Assembly: GCA_963991145.1 (NCBI GenBank)
Contig: CAXDOZ010000034.1
Location: forward strand, 1 to 21,952
Length of the DNA stretch: 21,952 nucleotides
Direction: 5' to 3'
Source: CAXDOZ01 sp963991145
GTDB lineage: Bacteria; Bacteroidota; Bacteroidia; Chitinophagales; JABDMM01
The notes beneath the pieces were generated by a model. It saw only the letters and a list, made by a program, of their open reading frames with translations, was not told the DNA's origin and did not search any database. Of this stretch, positions 15,018 through 21,952 are shown piece after piece. A program made the position numbers and the translations under genes. How positions within the stretch are numbered: position 1 is the stretch's first letter; the number at the start of each line of letters is the position of its first letter.

Positions 15018-16217
15018 CTAATTCAACAGAGTCTGATAAAACTCAATGAGTTTCTTGCTATTTGATTCGATGTCGTAGGCTTGCTTAATAGTCTCATTGC
15101 CAGATTCGCCAAGAGATTCTGCAAAGGCTTTATTACTGGCAAGTCGGTCGATTTCAGAAATGAAGCTTTCAGCATCATCAGCTATAAGCAGACCTCTGTC
15201 ATGTCTAACACTCATCCCTTCAGATCCAATTGAAGTACTTATGATCGGTTTTTTCATTCCGAGCCCTTCAATAATCTTCAATCGCATCCCAGAACCCGAA
15301 AACAGAGGCACCACCATTATTCCGTGTTCAGACATAAACTTAAAGGCATCTTCCACCTCTCCATGATAAACTATTTGCTCAGACTTTAAGCTTTTAAGTC
15401 TATCCGGTGCATTCCTTCCGGCGATGTGAAATTTTGACTCTGGATACTTTGATTCCACTTTGGGCCAAACCTGGTTTAAGAACCAAAGCAAACCTTCCCA
15501 GTTTGGCATCCAATCCAGCCCGCCGATAAAAAAGAAATCGGGCCATGTACCCTCATATTTAATTGGATCAAGCTCTTTGAGGTCTACAAAGGCCGGTACG
15601 ATTTCATAAGGAGTGTCACACGAGATTTCTTTTAAGAATGATGCGTCCTGTTCTGTTATTGGAACTAAACCATCTACCTCATGGAAAAGGCTTTTCTCAT
15701 ATTTATGAAGGCGATTTGCCTGCAAATTGATATATATCTTTTTGAAGGGGTTGGAAACCTCATTTGCCAGACGCTTCCAAATCTTGTGTTCAATATTATG
15801 CATCCTCAATACGACTTTTGCTGAAGAGTTTGCTCTAATTGTATTGAGGTAAGGTCCCATAAAGGGTCCTTCCAATTGGATTATGTCAAAGCTACCTTGC
15901 TGTAAAAGGTCAATTAGCCTTTGCTTGAAGCCATGATCTTCAAATCTTGACACGTGAAAGGGCTTTCCATCCAGCAGATTTGCAAAAGCATTTAGCGGAG
16001 TGATTTGAGTATTTACATCTACCACTTCCCAGTTTGCAAGCTTAGCTACATCCTTTGGGAGTGCCTTTTGATCAAAGTAATGCTTGGGTGTATTAACAGT
16101 TAATAGAGTAAGATCTACGCCTTGATTGCTCAATCCTCTAGTGATATTAAAAATCCCTATTGCTCCTCCATCTTTAGGAGGATAAGGAAAGCGATACGAT
16201 AACTGTAGAACCCTCAT
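15018..16217 (-). CDS. Glycosyltransferase family 4 (GT-B fold)
   Basis: A 399-residue glycosyltransferase. The N-terminal Rossmann-like half begins MRVLQLSYRFPYPPKDGGA with the Gly-Gly loop, and has ALDGK-type acceptor elements and LRMHNIEHKIW. The C-terminal half carries FFIGGLDWMPNWEGL, PLFSGSGMRLKIIEGLGMKK (the E-x7-E-like donor-sugar motif region) and ISTSIGSEGM. No membrane segment. First gene of the GT4-GT2-ribB transcript. A TACTTTTG box (16228-16235) just upstream could serve as its -7 element. Likely makes a cell-surface glycan together with the GT2. Confidence 0.92.
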   Translation of the reverse strand: MRVLQLSYRFPYPPKDGGAIGIFNITRGLSNQGVDLTLLTVNTPKHYFDQKALPKDVAKLANWEVVDVNTQITPLNAFANLLDGKPFHVSRFEDHGFKQRLIDLLQQGSFDIIQLEGPFMGPYLNTIRANSSAKVVLRMHNIEHKIWKRLANEVSNPFKKIYINLQANRLHKYEKSLFHEVDGLVPITEQDASFLKEISCDTPYEIVPAFVDLKELDPIKYEGTWPDFFFIGGLDWMPNWEGLLWFLNQVWPKVESKYPESKFHIAGRNAPDRLKSLKSEQIVYHGEVEDAFKFMSEHGIMVVPLFSGSGMRLKIIEGLGMKKPIISTSIGSEGMSVRHDRGLLIADDAESFISEIDRLASNKAFAESLGESGNETIKQAYDIESNSKKLIEFYQTLLN

Positions 16218-16227
16218 TATTGGCGAG

Positions 16228-16253
16228 CAAAAGTAATCATTCAGAAAGGCAAA
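16228..16253 (-). promoter_or_regulatory. Candidate promoter for the GT4-GT2-ribB operon
   Basis: On the minus strand, TACTTTTG (16235 to 16228) exactly matches the TAnnTTTG -7 consensus, and a TTTG lies at 16253-16250. The spacer of 14 bases is shorter than the usual 17-23, so the -33 assignment is doubtful. Only 10 bases separate the box from the ATG at 16217, implying a very short leader. Confidence 0.35.
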
Positions 16254-16271
16254 TTGAGGAAGGTATGGGAT

Positions 16272-16300
16272 ATAAAAGCAAAATCCCGCCGAGGCGGGAT
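16272..16300 (-). terminator. Intrinsic terminator of the adhesin-porP-ompA operon
   Basis: On the minus strand ATCCCGCC and GGCGGGAT (16300-16283) form a seven-to-eight pair GC stem with a minimal loop. This is followed by TTTTGCTTTTATA. It begins 22 bases after the OmpA-family stop codon. The T-rich tail resembles the one at 5749-5757. Confidence 0.82.
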
Positions 16301-16322
16301 CTTGACTTAAACGAGAAAAATC

Positions 16323-18299
16323 TTAATAGCTAAGAATTGTAAATTCTGTACGTCTGTTATCCTGATGCATGTCGTCAGTACAGTCATCTGTTCTTCCTTT
16401 TCCAACTCCGCCTTCACATGCACAATCATTCACGGGTTTTGACTCTCCATAACCAGCAGCAAGAATTCTCTTACCTGAAATCCCACTTTTGATTATGTAA
16501 ATCGCTGCAGACTCAGCTCTTTTTGCTGAAAGCTCAAGGTTATACTCCTTTGAAGCTCTACAGTCAGTATGAGAAGCAAGCTCAATGGTCATTGTTGGAT
16601 TATCATTCATGGTCTTAACAAGGAAGTCCAGATCCGGCTTAGCATCTTCACGAATAAACCACTTGTCGAGATCATAATAGATGTTCTCAAGTTCTATTGG
16701 AACGTCTTTCTCTGTCAATAGAAGAACAAGTTCCTCCTCGATAATAGCTGGCGGAATAACTCCAACAGTACTTGTTTTCTTAGTGGTTGATAGGTATTGT
16801 CTACGCTCTGAGATAGGAGCATGAGACCCCTCGAGAACATACTGTTGTTCTCTGTCTACAATGAAACTTACTTTTCCTGAAGCATCAGTCATAGCAGTTT
16901 CTTTCTCATTGGTGTAGAGGTTAGTAAGTACAACCTTTGAGTTTGGAAGGATCTCTTTCTTATCCTCATTTGGTAGAGAAGCGTAAACCGTTACGATAAG
17001 CTCAATATCACCAATAGGTTCAATATCGCAATAGTAAAGATCATCTCCTCCTGCACCACCAGCACGATTCGAGGCAAAGTATCCAAACAGACCATTCTCA
17101 GAAACGATCATGTTAAAATCATCAGAAGATGTATTTACTGGAGCTCCAAGGTTAGTTGGGTTTGCCCAGGTATCTCCTTTCTTTTCAGCAACAAAAATGT
17201 CAAGGCCACCAAGACCGGGATGTCCATTTGAAGCGAAGTATAAGCTTCCGTCATTTGCAATATATGGGAACATCTCGTCTCCAAGGGTATTCACCATAGG
17301 TCCAAGATTTCGTGGTTCACCCCACCCGGTTCCAACTTTCTCGCAGATATACAGGTCACTTCCACCTTGCATACCTTCTTCATTCATGTCACTTGTAAAG
17401 ACAATAAAATCGCCATTTGGACTCAAAGCTGCATGAGCAACTGAATGATCTTCCCCATTAGCCGGGAAATCTGTTCCAATATTCCCCCATACTCCTTCTT
17501 CATTCTTAGTAAGCATGAAGATCTTCAGTCCAACAGTTTTGTCTGCGCCTTTACCAGGCTTTTTGCGGGTATAGTTTGAACGAGTTAGGTACATGATGTT
17601 CCCATCATTGCTAAAGGTTACAGGACCATCATGGAATTTTCCATTGATTTTCCCTTCAAGAGGCTCAACAGATCCTGTCAACATGCCATTCTCATCGGCA
17701 TCAGCTACATAAAGGCCAAGAAATGGAGCCTGAGTCCATAAGTCCATATTTCCGACAAAGACATCATCCTCTCTATTTGAAGAAAAGATCAATCCATCAT
17801 TATAAAACATTGGACCGAACTCATCTCCTGCAGAGTTTACTTCAGAAAGGTTTCTAACAGTATATCTAGACTCAGCGCTCATCATGGTCTCGATATCTGC
17901 CATATCATACTTCAAAGAAGTGGTATAAGCTGGATCATTGACCATTTCAGCATACTCCTCGAAGTAGGTCATTGCCATATCATACTTCTGATTACTTCTC
18001 AAAGATTGAGCATAGTAGTAATAGAATTCAGGCTTAGCTCCAGGAATCTTAACTAATTGAGAATAAACTTCTTCTGCTTTTTGCCACTTATTCAGCATTC
18101 GATAGCAATTACCTAATTGCTCCATTGAGTAATAGAGTTCAGGGTTCTTATCAATTGCTTTAGAGTAAAGAGCAGCAGCTTTCTCAAAATTGAAAGACTC
18201 GTACTGAATGTTTCCTCTATTCTGGAATGATTTCCCCTTCTGGCCAAATGAGCAAATGGCTAGGGAAATCATTAAGGCTATAGTTAGTAACTTTTTCAT
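16323..18299 (-). CDS. PorE-like TPR-PD40-CRD-OmpA outer-membrane protein
   Basis: A 658-residue exported protein. The start at 18299 gives the signal peptide MKKLLTIALMISLAICSFGQ; a start 27 bases upstream would only add residues before it. Domains in order: TPR-like helices (about 20-125; e.g. EKAAALYSKAIDKNPELYYS), a PD40/WD40-like beta propeller (about 155-425) with repeated FSNDGNIMYLTRS-type blades, a carboxypeptidase-regulatory-like Ig domain (about 430-500) and a C-terminal OmpA peptidoglycan-binding domain (about 540-658; IELASHTDCRASKEYNLELS and NRRTEFTIL). This order matches PorE of the T9SS and the paralogues common beside SprF-like genes. It probably links the cell wall to the surface-export module encoded upstream. 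Cysteine-rich insert DCACEGG in the OmpA domain is usual for the group. Confidence 0.9.
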   Translation of the reverse strand: MKKLLTIALMISLAICSFGQKGKSFQNRGNIQYESFNFEKAAALYSKAIDKNPELYYSMEQLGNCYRMLNKWQKAEEVYSQLVKIPGAKPEFYYYYAQSLRSNQKYDMAMTYFEEYAEMVNDPAYTTSLKYDMADIETMMSAESRYTVRNLSEVNSAGDEFGPMFYNDGLIFSSNREDDVFVGNMDLWTQAPFLGLYVADADENGMLTGSVEPLEGKINGKFHDGPVTFSNDGNIMYLTRSNYTRKKPGKGADKTVGLKIFMLTKNEEGVWGNIGTDFPANGEDHSVAHAALSPNGDFIVFTSDMNEEGMQGGSDLYICEKVGTGWGEPRNLGPMVNTLGDEMFPYIANDGSLYFASNGHPGLGGLDIFVAEKKGDTWANPTNLGAPVNTSSDDFNMIVSENGLFGYFASNRAGGAGGDDLYYCDIEPIGDIELIVTVYASLPNEDKKEILPNSKVVLTNLYTNEKETAMTDASGKVSFIVDREQQYVLEGSHAPISERRQYLSTTKKTSTVGVIPPAIIEEELVLLLTEKDVPIELENIYYDLDKWFIREDAKPDLDFLVKTMNDNPTMTIELASHTDCRASKEYNLELSAKRAESAAIYIIKSGISGKRILAAGYGESKPVNDCACEGGVGKGRTDDCTDDMHQDNRRTEFTILSY

Positions 18300-18336
18300 T
18301 ATCAGCGCTTTTGGGGCATTAACCACAAGAAATCAT

Positions 18337-19311
18337 TTAGAAGTAACGAACATATCTAGGTGTAACAAATCGCTTACGCTCGAAACCAAAATCATAACCT
18401 ACCATGATCTCATGTGTACCAGAGTTGAAGTTGCTCAGAGCTGTAAGGTTTGCATCATATGCATACCCAATATTCAACTGAGGAGTAACTTTAAACTCGA
18501 CCATTCCAATGATAGATTCTCCAACTGGCTTATCTGCATCTCCTCCAATTCTATAACCCGCAGCTAACCAAAGCCTGTCAATGAACAGGAAGGCAAAGTT
18601 TAGATCAATAGATGGTGGAGTGTTCTTAACTGCTTTATACAGGAAGCTTGGCTTGAATTTTACAACGGATTCTTCTTTACCAATTACAACCCCGGCCGTC
18701 AATAGATAATGTTTCCATTGTCTTGCAACAGGCTCTGTTGCAGCATTGTGCAACTTCTCATTTAAGCTACTATTAATGAGATGGGGAATTGAAAATCCTG
18801 CGTACCAGCGCTTGTTATAAGCGTAGATCCCAAACCCAAAGTTTGGAACCCCAAGCTTTCGCGCTACTGCGAAAGTTTGATCCGCAGGATCGATAATAGT
18901 TGCCTCAGGCAGGTTGCTATTATAAACCGTAACTCCAGCTTGAAGACCAAGGGATAACTTAATACCCTTAGGCAACTGGAATCTGTATGCAAATGAACCG
19001 TAGATTGAATTCATATCCGTTACACCAAGGTGATCTGTGGTAAACCACAAACCAGCAGCATATTGGTTCTGCTTGAATGGTGTATGGATAGCAAAGGAAG
19101 CTGTTCGTGGCGCTCCTTCGAATCCGGTCCATTGATGGCGGTAAATTGCTCTCACACTCACAAACTCCTTACTTCCAGCATAAGCCGGGTTCAGGTACAG
19201 CCCATTGAACATATACATACTGTAGGCTGCATCTTGTTGAGCATTGGCATTTTTCCCTACTCCTATTAGGCCTAGTAGCAAGACCACTGCAAGAATTTTA
19301 AGGGTTTTCAT
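18337..19311 (-). CDS. PorP/SprF family T9SS outer-membrane protein
   Basis: A 324-residue beta-barrel protein. Signal peptide about 1-24 (ILAVVLLLGLIGVGKNANAQ), then the family hallmark QDAAYSMYMFNGLYLNPAYAG and YRHQWTGFEGAPRT, and alternating amphipathic strands to the end (GTHEIMVGYDFGFERKRF). SprF-like proteins are needed for secretion and surface attachment of adhesins with type B C-terminal domains, such as SprB in Flavobacterium. It sits directly downstream of exactly such an adhesin and upstream of the OmpA-family gene, with only short gaps (38 and 37 bases), so the three form one functional unit. The gene symbol is left open because paralogues are numerous. Confidence 0.93.
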   Translation of the reverse strand: MKTLKILAVVLLLGLIGVGKNANAQQDAAYSMYMFNGLYLNPAYAGSKEFVSVRAIYRHQWTGFEGAPRTASFAIHTPFKQNQYAAGLWFTTDHLGVTDMNSIYGSFAYRFQLPKGIKLSLGLQAGVTVYNSNLPEATIIDPADQTFAVARKLGVPNFGFGIYAYNKRWYAGFSIPHLINSSLNEKLHNAATEPVARQWKHYLLTAGVVIGKEESVVKFKPSFLYKAVKNTPPSIDLNFAFLFIDRLWLAAGYRIGGDADKPVGESIIGMVEFKVTPQLNIGYAYDANLTALSNFNSGTHEIMVGYDFGFERKRFVTPRYVRYF

Positions 19312-19349
19312 ATCCGTTGATTTATTAGTTAGCTGCCTTTCGGCAATTA

Positions 19350-21952
19350 TTATCTATTGATTACTAAATACGTTCCGTAAGGTGCTACACCATCAACATT
19401 GAAGTTGACTCGCATGTAGTATGTGCCGTCAGGTAATGGGTTTCCTTGGCGATTCACACCTTCCCAATCATTGTTGTATGGGCCTTGTGAGTTCCATACC
19501 TCATCACCCCATCTGTTGAAGACGAATATTTCAGCATCTGGGTAATTCTCAGGAAGATTAAGAATAACAAGGAAGTCGTTTGCTCCATCGCCATTTGGTG
19601 AGAAACCGGTAGGTATCACAACTGGCTGCTGTAGGTTAATCACAGCCCAGGCAGTGTCACAGATCGTATCTCCTCCAAACTCTACGCACAATACGTACTG
19701 GAAGCTATCCATCAATGGTCCTCCAACAGGCTCATAACTGAACTCTCCTGTTGTTTCATCGAAGGTTAAGAATCCATTCACTACATCTGTAATGACAGTG
19801 AATGTTGGAGTAAGTGATGTAGGCCAGATATCATTAGTATCTACTCTAGCATCAAGTCTGATCTGAGTTTCTACCATTTCATAGAAATCATCATTAGCAA
19901 TCACTGTTGGTCCACATCCATCATAGAAGACCGTAACAATGACTTTTCCTGTGTCTGTAGATCCGTAGATATCAGTGATCACATAGAAGAATGAGTCAGT
20001 TCCAAGGAACAAGCTATCTGCTACGTAAGTAATATTTCCTGAACTATCTACACTAGCTGTTCCATAGACTGGTGCAATACCAATACCCGAAACGTAGAAG
20101 CTATCCTGCGACAGGTGGAAGTCATTACTGATCACATTGAAGTCTGCAGTATCACAATTTGCAATTCCAAATGAATCGTCGATTGCTACAGGTCCTAATC
20201 TCGGGATCACTGTAATGATAACAGTGAAGGTATCACAGAGGACAGGTAGTCCGTCATCACATGCGATAAGAACCATAGTGTCATTTCCAATGAATCCAGA
20301 GTCCGGAGTATATGTGAAACAAGTGTCACCAGTACCTAGGCCGGTAACCGTTCCATTAGATGGTGCGATAACAATACCCGTGATATCAACATTATCTCCA
20401 TCAGGATCGATCACCATTGGACATGGAGTGATCGGAGTATTGATATAGGTCGTATCGTAGATCGTGTCAATTGGATTGAACTGTGGAGTATCAACCACAA
20501 CTGGAGGACGATTACAAGTATCAACCAGAACAGCAATAGCAGCTATATCTCCTAACCTTGGATCACCATTGTCAAATGCTGTATAGAAGAATACATCAGA
20601 TCCATAGAATCCAGGGTTTGGACAATACAGGATCGTACTGTCATTTATCAAAGTAGCTGTACCATTGGATGGCTGCGTAATTGAACCAATGCTATCGACT
20701 ACCTGACCTGTATCAATATTGTCGATATCGTTCCTCAATGGGAAGATCAATGAGCAGGTGTCATTACAAACTGTTACTTCATCCACATTGATATCTGGAG
20801 TATCATTAACAGGAAGTACAAGCACAATTACAAGAGCTGTATCCTCACAAGCATCATCTGAAATTGAGTAATAGAATGAGTCAACTCCGTACCAGTTTGG
20901 ATCTGGAGTATAAGTCACAATATCATTCGTATCAATTGAAACTGTACCATTTGAAGGATTGGTTACGAAGTTGTAGAAACGAACAGTATCATCTGCATCA
21001 ACATCATTTGCTAATACATCGATAGCTACTGCGGAATCTTCATTGGTAACTGCAAAGTCATTGTTTGCAATCGGACAATCGTTAACCGGAGTCACAATAA
21101 CAATGTAGACCTGAGTATCACACTTACCTCCAGTATCACATGCAATGAATACAAAGGTGTCGGTACCAGTCCAGTTAGTATCAGGCTCATAGTATACACA
21201 AGCAGTATCATTCATTGTGAATGAAATTGGACCAGGTTGTGTAAAGTATCCCTGACCATTGTCAAAGCTGTCAAGAACGGCGATTACAACACTATCATAA
21301 GGATTACCAAAGTCTACATCCGTGATTGGGAAACAGGTTGTGATATCAGTATCCTCTGGGATAGTGACGATCAGAGTATCACTTCTACCATTTGGTCCGC
21401 CACCTGGCCCACAAGTATCACATGTTGGACAGGTATCTCCAATACAAGGTGGGTCATTAACCGGAAGAACAGTTACAAAGACACTTGCTGTGTCACAACA
21501 AGAACTTCCTGCCATCATCTGGCCAACCGTATCACAAACAACATATCTAAAGGTGTCATTACCATTAAAGTTTGGATCAGGTGTGTAAGTAACAGTTCCA
21601 CTTCCAGTTGGTATTGCAGTACCATTAGCAGGCATCATTACGATGGCAACGGATGATGGATCAATATTGAAGTCAACATCCACATCATTTGCTAATACAT
21701 CGATAACAACAGCTGTGTCCTCTCTGGTTGTATCGTAGTCATCCATTGCCATTGGACAATCATTAACCGGAGTAACAATCACTATATAAACCTGCGTATC
21801 ACATAAGCCACCTGTATCACATGCAGTGAAGACAAATGTGTCGATACCAGTCCAGTTAGAATCTGGCTGATAGAATACACAGAAGGTATCATTCATCGTG
21901 ATGCCGATCGGACCAGGAGTCGTGAAGTAGCCCATACCGTTATCGAAGCTGT
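19350..21952 (-). CDS. Giant repeat adhesin with T9SS type B sorting domain (5' end outside window)
   Basis: At least 866 codons are visible with no stop to the right edge, so the start lies outside. About eight Ig/cadherin-like beta-sandwich modules of 90-125 residues follow one another, most carrying the 'tandem-95' style elements VLANDVD, SNGTVSI, VTYTPDPN-x-x-G-x-D-[ST]-F and LPVND. Asp-rich loops such as NDVDADD suggest calcium binding. The last 90 residues (TGFSPNGDGANDFL, FNRWGDEVWNS, LPDGTYYMRVNF) are the gliding-motility-associated type B sorting domain. The visible part is very poor in lysine (two residues) and rich in cysteine (29). Modules 1 and 3 are near-duplicates. Likely a cell-surface adhesin exported through T9SS with the adjacent SprF-like protein. 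Confidence 0.92.
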   Translation of the reverse strand, partial: SFDNGMGYFTTPGPIGITMNDTFCVFYQPDSNWTGIDTFVFTACDTGGLCDTQVYIVIVTPVNDCPMAMDDYDTTREDTAVVIDVLANDVDVDFNIDPSSVAIVMMPANGTAIPTGSGTVTYTPDPNFNGNDTFRYVVCDTVGQMMAGSSCCDTASVFVTVLPVNDPPCIGDTCPTCDTCGPGGGPNGRSDTLIVTIPEDTDITTCFPITDVDFGNPYDSVVIAVLDSFDNGQGYFTQPGPISFTMNDTACVYYEPDTNWTGTDTFVFIACDTGGKCDTQVYIVIVTPVNDCPIANNDFAVTNEDSAVAIDVLANDVDADDTVRFYNFVTNPSNGTVSIDTNDIVTYTPDPNWYGVDSFYYSISDDACEDTALVIVLVLPVNDTPDINVDEVTVCNDTCSLIFPLRNDIDNIDTGQVVDSIGSITQPSNGTATLINDSTILYCPNPGFYGSDVFFYTAFDNGDPRLGDIAAIAVLVDTCNRPPVVVDTPQFNPIDTIYDTTYINTPITPCPMVIDPDGDNVDITGIVIAPSNGTVTGLGTGDTCFTYTPDSGFIGNDTMVLIACDDGLPVLCDTFTVIITVIPRLGPVAIDDSFGIANCDTADFNVISNDFHLSQDSFYVSGIGIAPVYGTASVDSSGNITYVADSLFLGTDSFFYVITDIYGSTDTGKVIVTVFYDGCGPTVIANDDFYEMVETQIRLDARVDTNDIWPTSLTPTFTVITDVVNGFLTFDETTGEFSYEPVGGPLMDSFQYVLCVEFGGDTICDTAWAVINLQQPVVIPTGFSPNGDGANDFLVILNLPENYPDAEIFVFNRWGDEVWNSQGPYNNDWEGVNRQGNPLPDGTYYMRVNFNVDGVAPYGTYLVINR
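21001..21271 (-). repeat. Adhesin composite repeat, downstream copy
   Basis: This stretch matches 21682-21952 at a constant offset of 681 bases (227 codons), with shared blocks such as TTGCTAATACATCGATA and GACAATC(A/G)TTAACCGGAGT. It encodes the end of one module (FDNG-x-GYFT-x-PGPI, VYIVIVTPVNDCP) plus the start of the next (VLANDVD). Confidence 0.85.
21682..21952 (-). repeat. Adhesin composite repeat, upstream copy (cut by window edge)
   Basis: Partner of 21001-21271 at 681 bases. The repeat continues past the window edge, so more copies may exist in the missing 5' part of the gene. Confidence 0.85.

Noticed and set aside
19334..19345. A TGCC-GAAA-GGCA hairpin between the SprF-like and adhesin genes (minus strand).
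   Set aside because: Only four pairs; could be an RNA-processing or stabilising element but cannot be supported from one sequence.
1..21952. CRISPR arrays, tRNA or rRNA genes, insertion sequences and phage genes.
   Set aside because: None seen: the only direct repeats are within the adhesin coding region, and no transposase, integrase or RNA-gene motif was recognised.

Overview
The window looks like chromosomal DNA from a member of the Bacteroidetes (Bacteroidota), most likely a marine-type member of Flavobacteriia or a close relative. The evidence is a PorP/SprF family protein, a gliding-motility-type (type B) and a type A C-terminal sorting domain of the type IX secretion system (T9SS), a TPR/PD40/OmpA protein, a bacilliredoxin, weak use of Shine-Dalgarno sites and TAnnTTTG-like promoter boxes. 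Genus and species cannot be judged from the sequence alone. No rRNA, tRNA, CRISPR array, insertion sequence or phage gene was seen, and no gene-free gap exceeds about 150 bases.

Layout. (1) 1-4398, minus strand: a tightly packed envelope-glycan operon with a 1028-residue multi-membrane GT-C-like protein, a DPM1-like GT2 polyprenyl-phosphate glycosyltransferase, a DUF2304 membrane protein and a GT4 glycosyltransferase that runs off the left edge. (2) 4496-7436, plus strand: SufE, a SufT/MIP18-like protein, a bacilliredoxin, an intrinsic terminator overlapping a candidate promoter, a PaaE-type flavin/2Fe-2S reductase and a TerB-like helical protein. The theme is Fe-S and thiol/redox maintenance. 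(3) 7433-11042, minus strand: three overlapping genes, a GCS2-type glutamate-cysteine-ligase-like enzyme fused to two CBS domains, an aspartoacylase/succinylglutamate-desuccinylase-like metallohydrolase and a SRAP (YedK/HMCES) DNA-protein crosslink protein. (4) 11187-12707, plus strand: a secreted thioredoxin-like protein with a T9SS type A tail, then a PAP2 phosphatase. (5) 12708-16217, minus strand: GT4, GT2 and a RibB protein whose GTP cyclohydrolase II half has lost its zinc ligands. (6) 16272-21952, minus strand: a T9SS type B surface adhesin (5' end outside the window), its PorP/SprF partner and a PorE-like TPR-PD40-CRD-OmpA protein, closed by an intrinsic terminator.

How they work together. 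Regions 1 and 5 build surface glycans. Region 6 is a complete secreted-adhesin module: cargo, SprF-like partner and peptidoglycan-binding OmpA protein. Region 2 maintains iron-sulfur clusters and protein thiols. Region 3 is the least understood: an ATP-dependent gamma-glutamyl/amide ligase-like enzyme with nucleotide-sensing CBS domains, translationally coupled to a metal-dependent deacylase and to a DNA-repair protein. The most interesting points are this coupled trio, the degenerate RibA half, the lysine-poor and cysteine-rich adhesin, and the T9SS-tailed thioredoxin-like protein sharing a reading frame with the next gene.
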